Shown in pieces: positions 18,959-27,997 of a DNA stretch of 64,000 nt. The notes under the pieces were generated by a model. It saw nothing but the letters and a program-made list of their open reading frames with translations. It did not search any database and had not been told where the DNA came from. A program made the translations under genes and the position numbers. Location of the stretch: assembly GCA_019187105.1 (NCBI GenBank), contig JABAQM010000001.1, positions 930,001 to 994,000 on the forward strand, given 5' to 3'. Every line of letters begins with the position of its first letter. Position 1 is the stretch's first letter. The stretch is from Fimbriimonadaceae bacterium. GTDB lineage: Bacteria; Armatimonadota; Fimbriimonadia; Fimbriimonadales; Fimbriimonadaceae.

Positions 18959-18996
18959 GACTCTCCTAAACCAAGTAAAAAGTTACTTCGACTCTC

Positions 18997-19025
18997 ATTA
19001 TATCAAAGATCGGGCCAACCCGCAA
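18997..19025 (-). promoter_or_regulatory. promoter of PEP-CTERM paralogue 1
   Basis: Minus-strand -10 TATAAT (18997-19002), 17-nt spacer and -35 TTGCGG (19020-19025). Leader of about 35 nt with an AGGAGA-type ribosome site before the ATG at 18958. Confidence 0.7.
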
Positions 19026-19114
19026 TCCTTGACACTCAGCAACTTTACCAGTTTCACGCTGATGGAGTCTACAGTGACCGCAATTTTTTCGGAGAAAAAC
19101 TCCTGCTTGTGAGC

Positions 19115-19780
19115 CTACTGTCGATGCCTTCGTGAACGGCTCAATCCAACGAGGGCAAGTCCGACCCCGACAATCGTCGTGGGTTCCGGAACGACGCCAA
19201 ACGACCCGATGCCATAAGTTCCATCGGGTTCATTGATCAATTCTACAATAATTTGGTCGATATCGGTGAAACTTGCCGATCCCGAGAACTGGGAAAATGG
19301 CGCACTCTGCGTGAAGGCGATCCCATTGCGCCCTCCCGGCACGCTCACCGAGAACTCGGATTGATCGGATCCTGAGTTTGAAAAGACCCTGACCGTCATC
19401 GCCAACGGCTGCACATTCGACAGGAACTTGAATTCAAAGGCACTCAAGCTACCGAAGTCGAGGTTCAGGTCCGTAAGGCTGCCGAACTCGTCAAAGCCAT
19501 AGGCCACGATCGTGGTCGTGCGAGCCCGACTCCCAGTGCTGCTGACCGACAGTCCGGGAACGATCGCCAACGTAACGAATTCGTCTTCCGGATTGGAAAG
19601 GACATCGAAGAATGTCGTCCGCACGCCTCCAGGAACGTTCGCGGCAGCAGTTGCCTTGTAATCTGAGCCCGATTGAAGCGTGACGCTATACTGGCCTTGC
19701 GTAAAGTCATCGATCGTTATTGCGCTTGCAATGGCAAAAGCGCTTAACGACAGACAGGTCGCAACCCATTTCAATACCAT
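19115..19780 (-). CDS. PEP-CTERM exported protein, paralogue 2 of 4
   Basis: A 221-residue protein. The ATG at 19780 is preferred to the two upstream in-frame ATGs because GGAGG lies 9 nt before it and the signal peptide (VLKWVATCLSLSAFAIASA) then starts cleanly. The body begins ITIDDFTQGQYSVTLQSG and carries the shared VPGGVR and DIDQIIVELIN blocks. The tail is VPEPTTIVGVGLALVGL followed by SRSRRHRQ, a more diverged version of the PEP-CTERM signal than in the other three. Substitutions such as EFKF for NFDF mark it as the most divergent paralogue. I see no convincing terminator before paralogue 1. Confidence 0.85.
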   Translation of the reverse strand: MVLKWVATCLSLSAFAIASAITIDDFTQGQYSVTLQSGSDYKATAAANVPGGVRTTFFDVLSNPEDEFVTLAIVPGLSVSSTGSRARTTTIVAYGFDEFGSLTDLNLDFGSLSAFEFKFLSNVQPLAMTVRVFSNSGSDQSEFSVSVPGGRNGIAFTQSAPFSQFSGSASFTDIDQIIVELINEPDGTYGIGSFGVVPEPTTIVGVGLALVGLSRSRRHRQ

Positions 19781-19884
19781 AATCCTCATCCTCCAAGAAA
19801 GCAAGTGGAGAATCACACCTTCCCCAAAATTCACCTTACCCTCAATGGGGCGGAATTCACGCGAAAATTCTTGTGAAAATGAAG

Positions 19885-19917
19885 GACACCTCTCAGCCGG
19901 AAAAGCTGAGAGGTGTC
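19885..19917 (-). terminator. terminator of PEP-CTERM paralogue 3
   Basis: A perfect 13-bp stem GACACCTCTCAGC / GCTGAGAGGTGTC with a 7-nt loop, followed on the minus strand by CTTCATTTTC. Confidence 0.8.
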
Positions 19918-19940
19918 AAGGCCATCACTAGATCTTGGAC

Positions 19941-20597
19941 TTAGCGTCGGCGTCGTCTGGCGAGAGCCGCCAGACCAAGTCCGATGACCGCGATCGAGGC
20001 AGGCTCGGGAACGGCTTCGAAGCCTTCAAGCGCGTAGTCGCCGCCAGGAGAGTTTTCGAACTCGATCACGAGCTGGTCAACGTCGCTAAAGTTCGCCCCA
20101 GTGAAGTCACTGAAGCTGAACGTCTCGGTGAAAGGCGTTTCGTTCCGGCCGCCCGCAACCAGCCTCGTTACCGTCGTGTACCCATTGGTGAACGAACCAA
20201 CGTAGATCGTCATCTGCAGGTCGAGGTCATTGGAATCGAAATGGAATCGGAATTCATTGAAGCTGGACAAGTCCAGATTCAGGTCGTCGGTGATAAAACC
20301 ACCGCTGCCGTCCGATTCGAAGCCATACGCCACTTGGGCGTTGGTCATCGTGCGGACGCCGGCAGACTCCGTAAACTTGCCGCCAGCAACGTAAATCTCG
20401 CCCAGCTGGTCGCGAGGATTGTCAACAATCGCCAGATAGAGGCCACGCGTTCCTCCCGGAACCGAAGCAGGCTGAAAATCAAACTGGTCGCCGGTGGACA
20501 AAACTACCGACGTGTTGCCGTCCGAAAAATCATCTAAAACCAAAGCCTGAGCGCTAGCCACTGTCGCCAGGGCAGTCAGGAAAAGCAGCTTCTTCAT
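19941..20597 (-). CDS. PEP-CTERM exported protein, paralogue 3 of 4
   Basis: A 218-residue protein with signal peptide (KKLLFLTALATVASAQA), a body starting VLDDFSDGNTSVVLSTG, and the PEP-CTERM tail VPEPASIAVIGLGLAALA-RRRRR. It is very similar to paralogue 4 along the whole length (shared ESAGVR, YGFESDGSGGF, TDDLNLDLS, RLVAGGRNETPFTETFS), so these two are a recent duplication. An AGAGGAGA ribosome site precedes the ATG at 20597. The function of this beta-rich domain is unknown; it probably forms a surface or matrix protein. Confidence 0.88.
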   Translation of the reverse strand: MKKLLFLTALATVASAQALVLDDFSDGNTSVVLSTGDQFDFQPASVPGGTRGLYLAIVDNPRDQLGEIYVAGGKFTESAGVRTMTNAQVAYGFESDGSGGFITDDLNLDLSSFNEFRFHFDSNDLDLQMTIYVGSFTNGYTTVTRLVAGGRNETPFTETFSFSDFTGANFSDVDQLVIEFENSPGGDYALEGFEAVPEPASIAVIGLGLAALARRRRR

Positions 20598-20706
20598 TTA
20601 TAGTCTCCTCTAAAGCCAAGTCAAATCAAGCTCAGCATAAACGGCAGGACGCGACCTGCCGCTCTTATTTTGGCACGTCGCACTCAAAACAGCAATAGGA
20701 CGGGCG

Positions 20707-20748
20707 AAAAAACAAAAAAGCCACCTCGGATGACGAGCCGAGGTGGCT
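20707..20748 (-). terminator. rho-independent terminator of PEP-CTERM paralogue 4
   Basis: An 11-bp stem AGCCACCTCGG / CCGAGGTGGCT followed on the minus strand by TTTTTTGTTTTTT. Confidence 0.93.
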
Positions 20749-20772
20749 ATTCAGATGAGTTGGCTTTCTAGA

Positions 20773-21429
20773 TTACTTGCGTCGTCGTCGAGCGAGAGCA
20801 GCGAGGCCGAGGCCAACCGCAGCGATCGATGCCGGCTCCGGAACTGCTTCCCAGTTCTCGAGGGCATAGTCGCCGCCAGCGCTGTTGTCGAACACGATAG
20901 CGATCTGGTCGATGTCGGCGAGATTCAAGCCGGTGAAGTCACCAAGGCTGAAGGTCTCGGTGAACGGCGTCTCGTTGCGGCCGCCTGCCACCAAGCGAGT
21001 GACCGATGAATATCCATTGGTGAAAGAACCAAGGAAGACGGTCATCTGCAAATCGAGGTCGTTCGAGTCAAAGTTAAAATTGAGATCGGTGTAACCGGTC
21101 AAGTTCAGGTTCAGGTCATCGGTAACGAAACCGCCAGAGCCGTCACTCTCAAATCCGTAGCCCAATTCGACGTGGGTCTTAACCCGGACGCCAGCCGACT
21201 CCGTAAACTTGCCGCCGGCGACATAGACTTCGCCGATCTGGTTTCGGGGATTGTCGACGATGCTGAGAATCACTCCTCGGGTTCCACCGGGGACAGAGGC
21301 GGCCTTAAAGTCAACCTGGCTGCCTGATCCCAGGACCACCGAGGTATCGCCGTCTGCAAACTCGTCGAGAACAACTGCATTCGCTGCGGTGACGCTGACC
21401 GCGGCTGCCAAAAGCATCAACTTCTTCAT
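20773..21429 (-). CDS. PEP-CTERM exported protein, paralogue 4 of 4
   Basis: A 218-residue protein. The start at 21429 puts the Lys-rich signal peptide (KKLMLLAAAVSVTAANA) first; the ATG 21 nt upstream is less likely, and GAGGAG lies before 21429. The body begins VVLDEFADGDTSVVLGSG and ends with VPEPASIAAVGLGLAALA and RRRRK. It is a near-duplicate of paralogue 3 at protein level, whereas the promoter and terminator regions differ, so the copies are separately controlled. Upstream, TTGCAG and TTAACT at 18-nt spacing could be the promoter. Confidence 0.88.
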   Translation of the reverse strand: MKKLMLLAAAVSVTAANAVVLDEFADGDTSVVLGSGSQVDFKAASVPGGTRGVILSIVDNPRNQIGEVYVAGGKFTESAGVRVKTHVELGYGFESDGSGGFVTDDLNLNLTGYTDLNFNFDSNDLDLQMTVFLGSFTNGYSSVTRLVAGGRNETPFTETFSLGDFTGLNLADIDQIAIVFDNSAGGDYALENWEAVPEPASIAAVGLGLAALARRRRK

Positions 21430-21569
21430 TCTAATTCGGTCTCTCCTCAAATAGTTAATCGCTCACGTGCGAAACACTGCAACCATTTTAGCGCGACTTT
21501 TCCCAAATGTGAAGAGGGGCGCGTGAACTTTCTACCTGCTTTGTCAGAAACCTGTGATCTTTTACAGGT

Positions 21570-21929
21570 CTATGGCCGAGAAAAACCGCACGTCACGCCC
21601 GCTGCTCCCACAATGTCTACCGTGGGAGGAGGCAGTTTCGCAAGGCTAACTTGAACGAAACTGACCTGCGCATAGCTGCCAAAGATCGTGTGGGCCAGCC
21701 GCGCCGCAACCGCTTCGAGGGTCTTCGCCGGAGCCGATTCTACCGCTTCGCGAGCAGCTTGGATCAGCTTCGAATAGTCGACGATTTGATGGACGGAGTC
21801 GTCCGTGGGGGGAGCCTTTTCCACCGAGATTTCCACCGACAAACGCAGCCTGGAGCCGACTTCTCGCTCGGCTTCGGTCACCCCGACCCGAGCGAATAAC
21901 AGGAGGTCGCTAAACCAGACTTTATACAA
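21570..21929 (-). CDS. folB: dihydroneopterin aldolase
   Basis: A 119-residue FolB (usual 115-125), which cleaves dihydroneopterin to hydroxymethyl-dihydropterin in folate synthesis. Family features: a first strand followed by ARVGVTEAEREVGSRL, IVDYSKLI, the helix motif TLEAVAARLA and, at the C-terminus, the substrate Lys in VSLAKLPPP. The first start is a TTG at 21929 and no ribosome site is obvious, so the exact N-terminus is uncertain by a few residues. It is divergent from nusA. Confidence 0.9.
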   Translation of the reverse strand: MYKVWFSDLLLFARVGVTEAEREVGSRLRLSVEISVEKAPPTDDSVHQIVDYSKLIQAAREAVESAPAKTLEAVAARLAHTIFGSYAQVSFVQVSLAKLPPPTVDIVGAAGVTCGFSRP

Positions 21930-21958
21930 TGTCGTTCCCTGACCCGAGGCCGAATACG

Positions 21959-21988
21959 TTGCGAAGCCACCGTGCCTTCGGGTACATT
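21959..21988 (+). promoter_or_regulatory. putative promoter of nusA-ylxR-infB
   Basis: TTGCGA (21959-21964), 18-nt spacer, TACATT (21983-21988). It would give a leader of about 75 nt before nusA. Confidence 0.5.
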
Positions 21989-22003
21989 AGCATTAATTCG
22001 GGT

Positions 22004-22040
22004 GCGGTGAGAACGGCTGGCCTATGGCCGCTTTTTTTTT
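22004..22040 (+). promoter_or_regulatory. possible attenuator in the nusA leader
   Basis: A short GC-rich hairpin (GGCC-tat-GGCC, with alternative pairing GCGG / CCGC) is followed directly by a run of nine T residues at 22032-22040, 30 nt before the nusA ATG. It looks like an intrinsic terminator inside the leader of a gene whose product modulates termination. Confidence 0.45.
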
Positions 22041-22070
22041 CGCTCCCAAGCGTAAGAACGGGAAAGCGCG

Positions 22071-23138
22071 ATGGATCCTTTGCAGCAGCTACACCAGATT
22101 GCACAAGAGCGAGAGCTCGGCGAAGAAGACCTAATTCGCGAGCTTGAGGAAGCCCTTGCCCTAGCCTATAAGCGCTTCGTGGGCGCAGCCGGCGAAATCT
22201 CGGTTCGGGTGGATCCCAAGAACAAATGGGCGATCTACGTGCAGAAAGAGGTTGTCGGCGAGGTCATGGAGCCGATGTACCAAATCTCTCTCCAAGACGC
22301 ACGCCGCAAGCGCGCCGATATCGAGATTGGCGACTTCGTAGATATCGAAGTCGATCCACACCGGTTTGGGCGAATTGCCGCACAGACATTTAAACAGGTT
22401 CTTCAGCAAAAACTTCGCGAGGCCGAACACCGCAAGGTCCACGGCGCCTTCAGCGAGTCGATCGGAGAGGTCGTGAGCGGAACCGTTACACGGCGGGAAG
22501 AAATGGTGACCTTTGTGGAGGTCAGTCGCGTCGAGGCCGAACTGCCAAAGCGCGAACAGGTGCCGACCGAGCACTACCGGGCCAACGAACGCATTCGCGT
22601 CTATGTCTTGCGTGTCGACGACACCCCCCGCGGCTTGAAAGTTATTGTCAGCCGAACGCACCCCAACCTGCTGCGGAAGCTGTTCGAACTCGAAGTCCCC
22701 GAGATCGCGGATGGCACCGTTCTCATAAAGAGCGTTGCCAGAGAGCCCGGCCAGCGCAGCAAGATCGCGGTGATGAGCACCGACGAGCGCATCGACGCCG
22801 TTGGCGCCTGCGTGGGCCAGCGCGGAACGCGCGTCCAGGCTATTGTGGATGAGCTTCACGATGAGAAAGTCGACATCGTTCCGTACAGCGACGATGCCAA
22901 GACGTTCATCACCAACGCCCTCAGCCCGGCCAAGGTGAACTCCATTAAGCTCGACGAGGAAAACAAGAGCGCCTACGTCGTCGTCCCCGACACCCAGCTC
23001 AGCCTGGCCATCGGCAAGGGCGGCCAAAACGTAAGGCTGGCCGCTCGACTCACGGATTGGAAGATCGACATTCGAAGCGAGACCCAAGCGGCAGCGGAAG
23101 CCAATGAAAAGGCCAAAGCCCCGGCGGGTGGGGAGTAA
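22071..23138 (+). CDS. nusA: transcription termination/antitermination factor NusA
   Basis: A 355-residue NusA of the short bacterial type, without the C-terminal acidic repeats of E. coli. Order: N-terminal RNA polymerase-binding domain (1-125), S1 domain (about 130-200, GEVVSGTVTRREEMVTFVEV), then two KH domains (about 205-340) with VGACVGQRGTRVQAIVDEL and AIGKGGQNVRLAARLT. It binds elongating RNA polymerase and tunes pausing, termination and rRNA antitermination. First gene of nusA-ylxR-infB; rimP, usually upstream, is not here. Confidence 0.97.
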   Translation: MDPLQQLHQIAQERELGEEDLIRELEEALALAYKRFVGAAGEISVRVDPKNKWAIYVQKEVVGEVMEPMYQISLQDARRKRADIEIGDFVDIEVDPHRFGRIAAQTFKQVLQQKLREAEHRKVHGAFSESIGEVVSGTVTRREEMVTFVEVSRVEAELPKREQVPTEHYRANERIRVYVLRVDDTPRGLKVIVSRTHPNLLRKLFELEVPEIADGTVLIKSVAREPGQRSKIAVMSTDERIDAVGACVGQRGTRVQAIVDELHDEKVDIVPYSDDAKTFITNALSPAKVNSIKLDEENKSAYVVVPDTQLSLAIGKGGQNVRLAARLTDWKIDIRSETQAAAEANEKAKAPAGGE

Positions 23139-23144
23139 TGCGCC

Positions 23145-23414
23145 GTGTCGCAAACGGCTCCCATCCGCACCTGTATCGGCTGTAGGCGACGCGCGCCGCA
23201 GCACGAACTGATACGGCTTTCGCGGGTGGGTGACGAACTCGCGCAGGCGTCGCCAAGCGAGCGGAGTGGCAGAAGCCTTTACCTCTGCCCATCCGTGGAA
23301 TGCGTGCAGCGGGGCCTTCAGGCAAAGAAGGTCCATCACGCGCTCCGAGCCGCCGTTTCCAATCAAGCGATCGAACGAATTCAGAAGGAGATAATTTGCA
23401 GACAAAAGTCATGA
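23145..23414 (+). CDS. ylxR: YlxR/RnpM family RNA-binding protein
   Basis: An 89-residue protein with the YlxR hallmarks: RTCIGCRRR at the N-terminus, ELIRLSRV, GRSLYLCPSVECVQRG. The GTG start at 23145 follows GGGGAG and lies 6 nt after the nusA stop. YlxR homologues sit between nusA and infB in most bacteria; the B. subtilis protein binds RNase P RNA. Its C-terminal 19 nt overlap the proposed infB start. Confidence 0.93.
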   Translation: MSQTAPIRTCIGCRRRAPQHELIRLSRVGDELAQASPSERSGRSLYLCPSVECVQRGLQAKKVHHALRAAVSNQAIERIQKEIICRQKS

Positions 23415-25339
23415 CCACGGGCACTCAATGGGAAATCTCGGACCTGGCAAAAGAATGGGGCATCCTCCCCGGCCAGATCATCGGAGTGCTCTCCGACCTC
23501 GGCCTTGAAACGGACGGGGTGATGTTCGAAGCCGACGAGGAGACGCTTGCCCTCATCCAGGAGGCAGCCGAATCCTACAAGGGCTCGAAAGTCCTTCCCC
23601 TGCTGCCCAACCGTACGCCGAGGGACATCGCCCATGCATTGGGAGTTCCCCAGCCTCAGGTTCAAAAGGACCTCATGACCAAGCTAAAGGTCATGGCCAC
23701 CCTGACCACCACCCTCAAGCCGGAGGTGGCCGAGAAGCTCGTCGAGCTCCAAGGCTATGAGGTCAAATGGCTTGAGCCGAGCGCACCGAAGCCTGCTGCG
23801 CGGGCCGCCGCCAAAGCAAAGAGTGCGACAGGCGCTCAAACCCGGCCGCCGGTCGTTACCATTCTCGGTCACGTCGACCACGGCAAGACCTCGCTTCTGG
23901 ACTACATCCGGAAGGCCAATGTCGCATCCGGAGAAGCCGGTGGCATCACCCAGCATATCGGCGCTTATCAAGTCCAGCTGCCGGAAGGGACCATCACCTT
24001 CCTCGACACCCCGGGCCACGCGGCATTCACTGCGATGCGTGCGCGAGGCGCCCAGGTCACCGACATCGCGATTTTGGTGGTCGCCGCCGATGACGGCATC
24101 ATGCCTCAGACTATCGAGGCGATCAACCACGTCAAAAACGCCAATGTCCCGCTGATCGTCGCCGTCAACAAGATCGACAAGCCTGACGCCAATCCCGACC
24201 GGGTGCTAACCCAACTCCCCGAACATGGCGTCATCCCCGAGGCATACGGCGGCCAGGTCATCACCTGCCCCGTCTCGGCGATCACCGGCGAGGGCGTTCC
24301 CCAGCTGCTGGAGATGATCCTTCTCCAGGCAGAGGTCATGCAGCTCACCGCGGATCCGAAAGGCGATTGCGAGGGCATCGTCATCGAAGCAAAGCTGGAA
24401 AAGGGGCGCGGCCCCGTTGCTACGATTCTCGTTCAGCAGGGCACATTGGAAATCGGCGATATCGCCGTGGTCGGCACGACCTGGGGCCGCATGAAGGCAA
24501 TGACCGACTACCGCGGCGAACGGATGAAAGAGGCCGGCCCTTCCATGCCGGTGGAAATCCTCGGTCTCAACGAGGTCCCGCTTGCCGGCGACAAACTGGA
24601 AGTTATTCCGGACGAGCGGCAAGCTCGAACGACCGCCGAGGAGCGGGCTGCAGCCGATCGCCTCAGCAAACTCGCCGGCGACCGAAAGCGGGTGACCCTT
24701 ACCGACCTCCGGCGGAAAATCACGGAGGGCGAGACCAAGGACCTCAATCTTGTCGTCAAAGCCGATGTTCAAGGCTCAGTGGAAGCGGTGCGCGGGATGC
24801 TCGAAAAGCTTGAGCACGAAGAAGTCTCCGTGCATGTCATCCATAGTGGCGTCGGCACGATTACGGAAAGCGACATTCTCCTTGCCGGAGCGGCCGATGC
24901 GATCGTCGTCGGGTTCAATGTCCGTCCCGAGGGAGGGGCCAAGACGGCCGCCGAGCGGTCCAAGGTGGAAATCCGCACCTACACCATCATTTACGAGCTG
25001 ATCGAAGACATCGAGCTTGCCATCAAGGGCATGCTCGCGCCCAAGTTCGTTGAGGACTATCTGGGTCTGGTCGAGATCCGCGTCGTCTTCAACCTTTCAA
25101 GCAAGGGCAAGGTCGCCGGAAGCCACGTCGTCGACGGGAAGATCATCCGTGGATGCTCGTGCAGGGTCAAGCGGAACAAGGAAGTCGTCTGGGAAGGCAA
25201 GGTTGCCTCTCTGAAAAACGTCAAGCAGGACGCCAGAGAAATGTTTGCCGGGCAAGACTGCGGCATCCAGTTCGAAGGATGGACCGATTTCAAGGAAGGC
25301 GACGAGATCGAAGCCTTCGAAATGGTCCAGATCAACTAG
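23396..25339 (+). CDS. infB: translation initiation factor IF-2
   Basis: A 647-residue GTPase that places initiator tRNA on the 30S subunit. I place the start at TTG 23396 because AAGGAG lies 5 nt before it; the ATG at 23411 is in frame but 20 nt from that site. A short N-terminal region (no long linker) precedes the G domain: G1 GHVDHGKT at 158-165, G2 [10 protein letters not shown]3 DTPGH, G4 NKID, G5 SAITG. Domains II, III and the C-terminal fMet-tRNA-binding domain follow ([16 protein letters not shown]). Overlaps ylxR by 19 nt; rbfA and truB are not downstream. Its stop overlaps the convergent GH15 gene by 8 nt. Confidence 0.97.
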   Translation: MQTKVMTTGTQWEISDLAKEWGILPGQIIGVLSDLGLETDGVMFEADEETLALIQEAAESYKGSKVLPLLPNRTPRDIAHALGVPQPQVQKDLMTKLKVMATLTTTLKPEVAEKLVELQGYEVKWLEPSAPKPAARAAAKAKSATGAQTRPPVVTILGHVDHGKTSLLDYIRKANVASGEAGGITQHIGAYQVQLPEGTITFLDTPGHAAFTAMRARGAQVTDIAILVVAADDGIMPQTIEAINHVKNANVPLIVAVNKIDKPDANPDRVLTQLPEHGVIPEAYGGQVITCPVSAITGEGVPQLLEMILLQAEVMQLTADPKGDCEGIVIEAKLEKGRGPVATILVQQGTLEIGDIAVVGTTWGRMKAMTDYRGERMKEAGPSMPVEILGLNEVPLAGDKLEVIPDERQARTTAEERAAADRLSKLAGDRKRVTLTDLRRKITEGETKDLNLVVKADVQGSVEAVRGMLEKLEHEEVSVHVIHSGVGTITESDILLAGAADAIVVGFNVRPEGGAKTAAERSKVEIRTYTIIYELIEDIELAIKGMLAPKFVEDYLGLVEIRVVFNLSSKGKVAGSHVVDGKIIRGCSCRVKRNKEVVWEGKVASLKNVKQDAREMFAGQDCGIQFEGWTDFKEGDEIEAFEMVQIN

Positions 25340-27191
25340 TCGCCGCTCGGTATTCCAGAATGGTCTGGACGAACTCGGCGTGCGACCACGTTAGCGGCGA
25401 CACGCTGAGCGGTTCACCCGTCTCCGGATGCAACTGCTCGGGAAGCATTCCTGTTGGACTGGCGTGCCGAACCGTCCAGTCGATCCAGCGCCTCGCTTCA
25501 TCCAATTCGCCGAACCTGATGGCTGCCTGGGCCACCCATAGCGTTGAGATAATCCAAGGATTGCCAGGATAGCCGTCGCTCTTTCGGAAGTAATAGTCGC
25601 CTTCATAGCGGGCAAAGCCTCCCACGGCCGAATGGACGCGGAGCGCCTTCCGGACGGCCTCGTAACTCGACCGCAGCAAGTCGCTGTGGTTGCCTCGAAA
25701 GACGTGAAGTAGGCCAACCACCAAGGTGGAGGCGTCGATCGTTCGGTCTGGACTGCCGTCTGCCGCCAGCCGTCTATAAAAACAACCCCGATCCGGATCC
25801 CAAAGGCGCGTGGCAAGGCCATCCTCGATCTCATTGGCCGCTTCCAACCAGGCTGCACGGGGCTCTTGTCCGACCGCTTCCGCCATCTGGCACGCGGACC
25901 GCAGGCCGGCAATCACCGCAGCAACGGTGAAGGTGTGAACACCGCGACGCTCTTCCCACAAATCGTAGCTGGGGAGCGGGAGGCCGGTCTCGGGATCACG
26001 ATAGGCCACCAAGTGGTCCGCCATTGGGCAAACCAGGTCCTGGAACAGGAGGTCAAGCTCGGGGTCGTCGGGAAGGAGTTTGGCGTGTTCGCCGAGTGCA
26101 TGAATCATCAGTGCCGATTCATCCTGCTGAAAAGGAACCTCTGCCTTCCCATCGACGATCCACGGATGCCAGGTCGCCCCCCAGGCGCCGTCGGCATGAT
26201 ACTTTTGCAGGAGAAACGGCTGATCGTCTCGGATGAGGCTCCGGCAAAGATTGAAGAATTTTCGCGAGTAATCGCTTCTTCCGGTTCGATCCAGCACCAG
26301 CGCGACGAACGATCCGTCCCGTGGCCACATGTAGGCGTAATTGGCCCGGTTCGTTTCCATAATGTCGGAATCAATCGCGGCCATCACCGCACCGCCCGAG
26401 TCAATGTGGGCCCGAAGCATGCTGAGGCTCAGGTCAAACATCCTGTCGAGAGGCTCCTGGCCGCTCGGGTCGTGCCAAGGGATGAATTCGGTACCGTTCC
26501 GCGGCTCGACAACGGCAGGAAGGTCAGGCGCCGCCGTCAAGATCCATCGAAACGACGATGAAGCACGCGCCGGAACCCGAACTGTCCATCCACAGGTGCT
26601 GTCTACCGATCCCTGTGCAATCGGGTTCATACTCAGTTGGCCATCCTCCGCGTCCCGCCAGGTGCCCTCGAGGCCACCAAAGCCCTTGATTCCGCACGCC
26701 CACTGGTCCAGTTCAATCCCTTCGCCTTCGATGTGGATCCGCAGATAGACCCTGTCTTTGTAGTGGATCAAGCTGTGTGAGGCGGCATGGTAAAAGCTGG
26801 TGTCGCCGATGTCGGTTTCATTGATGCGAAAGTCGTGGGAGCTGAAAAAGCGCAGCTCGCGATCCTCCGAACCATCGTTCTGGATCGTCACCATTCGAAT
26901 AAACCGATCGTCGCCGGGCTCGATCCACTCGTCGATCGTTACGGTCAGTCCAATTTGCTCGCTGGTCCAAGATTGCCGCCCGACCCTGGCGTCGCTGCCG
27001 TAAGCCTGATTGCGGTCGGCGACCTGGTCGGCCCACTGAAAGCGTCCTTCAATCCAGTAACCGAACTTGATGGCATGCCCGGAAAGGTGATTCCACTGGC
27101 CGATGCGAGGGTAGAAAAGGTCCCTGATCCGACCGCGTTCATCAAACGCGACCAGCAAGCGGCCGTTGGAATACACCAGCGATCGAGGCAT
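25332..27191 (-). CDS. glycoside hydrolase family 15 protein (glucoamylase/trehalase type)
   Basis: A 619-residue GH15 enzyme without signal peptide, so cytoplasmic. The N-terminal beta-sandwich (1-230, GRLLVAFDERGRIRDLFYPRIG) is followed by the (alpha/alpha)6 barrel, with NRANYAYMWPRDGSF, the QQDESALMIHAL segment, and LPSYDLWEERRGVHTFT, which holds a probable catalytic Glu, and a C-terminal SPLTWSHAEFV. These residues are those used to hydrolyse terminal alpha-glucosidic bonds; substrate could be glycogen oligosaccharides or trehalose. It is 6 nt downstream of the esterase gene on the same strand, so they form an operon read from the promoter at 27998. Confidence 0.92.
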   Translation of the reverse strand: MPRSLVYSNGRLLVAFDERGRIRDLFYPRIGQWNHLSGHAIKFGYWIEGRFQWADQVADRNQAYGSDARVGRQSWTSEQIGLTVTIDEWIEPGDDRFIRMVTIQNDGSEDRELRFFSSHDFRINETDIGDTSFYHAASHSLIHYKDRVYLRIHIEGEGIELDQWACGIKGFGGLEGTWRDAEDGQLSMNPIAQGSVDSTCGWTVRVPARASSSFRWILTAAPDLPAVVEPRNGTEFIPWHDPSGQEPLDRMFDLSLSMLRAHIDSGGAVMAAIDSDIMETNRANYAYMWPRDGSFVALVLDRTGRSDYSRKFFNLCRSLIRDDQPFLLQKYHADGAWGATWHPWIVDGKAEVPFQQDESALMIHALGEHAKLLPDDPELDLLFQDLVCPMADHLVAYRDPETGLPLPSYDLWEERRGVHTFTVAAVIAGLRSACQMAEAVGQEPRAAWLEAANEIEDGLATRLWDPDRGCFYRRLAADGSPDRTIDASTLVVGLLHVFRGNHSDLLRSSYEAVRKALRVHSAVGGFARYEGDYYFRKSDGYPGNPWIISTLWVAQAAIRFGELDEARRWIDWTVRHASPTGMLPEQLHPETGEPLSVSPLTWSHAEFVQTILEYRAATS

Positions 27192-27197
27192 TACTGG

Positions 27198-27989
27198 CTA
27201 GGCCGGAGCTCCTACCGAATCGCCAACCCAGTTGAGATAGAGACTTCGAATGCGGAACCAGCCTTCCAGGGAGAAGCTGTGCATTTCACCGTGCAGAACC
27301 TCCAGAGCCGTCTGGGCTCCAGCCGTGGTCAAGGCCTCCGCCAATCGCTGGCTTTGCTCCACGGGCACGACGTCATCTTCATCCCCATGGATGATCAACA
27401 GAGGCGATGCCGTGCCTGATACGTGATGAAGGGGCGATGCCTGGTGCCAGAGCAGCTCATGCCCTTCAAAGGGACACGCCATGAACTGCTCCAGGAACGA
27501 CCAGGCAATCGGTAAGTGCTGCCCGCGGGGATCGGTGAGGTCGGTTATCGGACTAATCGCAACCGCCGTATCCGCCTTGGGAGAAAACCCTCCAAGGTCG
27601 AGCTTCGGATCGAGCGGATGATCAAGCAGAGCCGTCATGGCCGCCAGGTGCCCGCCCGCCGAGTTGCCAATCACCGCGACGCAAGTGGGGTCGATTGCCA
27701 AACTCGACGATTCGCGGCGAGCGTAAGCGACCATCGTCTGCACATCGGAGACTGCGGCCGGAAACGGATGAAGCGGCGCAAGCCGATAGGATGGGCAGGC
27801 GCACGCATAGCCCTTCTCTGCCAGCCAGATCGCCTCGTCGCGGAACATCGTGCGATCGCCGCTGATCCACCCGCCGCCGTGAACGAACACCACGAGTGGC
27901 AGCGTTTCGTCATGGTCTGGCCGGAAGAAGTCGAACTCAAGTTCCGACGGTCCGGTCTCGTGATAAGGAATGCCGTACTGTGCCCTCAC
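27198..27989 (-). CDS. alpha/beta hydrolase (HSL/BD-FAE-type esterase)
   Basis: A 263-residue cytoplasmic hydrolase. Oxyanion motif VFVHGGGWISGDR near residue 35, nucleophile elbow GNSAGGH near 108 (Ser), an Asp in IHGDEDDVVPVEQSQ near 212, and the terminal His of GEMHSF near 245, so the catalytic triad is complete. It resembles acyl esterases acting on small esters; natural substrate unknown. The GTG start at 27989 is 8 nt behind a minus-strand TATAAT, without a Shine-Dalgarno, so it is close to leaderless. Operon with the GH15 gene. Confidence 0.88.
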   Translation of the reverse strand: MRAQYGIPYHETGPSELEFDFFRPDHDETLPLVVFVHGGGWISGDRTMFRDEAIWLAEKGYACACPSYRLAPLHPFPAAVSDVQTMVAYARRESSSLAIDPTCVAVIGNSAGGHLAAMTALLDHPLDPKLDLGGFSPKADTAVAISPITDLTDPRGQHLPIAWSFLEQFMACPFEGHELLWHQASPLHHVSGTASPLLIIHGDEDDVVPVEQSQRLAEALTTAGAQTALEVLHGEMHSFSLEGWFRIRSLYLNWVGDSVGAPA

Positions 27990-27997
27990 TCGTCGCT

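Noticed and set aside
22161-23405. Minus-strand open frame of 414 codons
   Set aside because: Antisense shadow of nusA and ylxR, caused by high GC at third positions.
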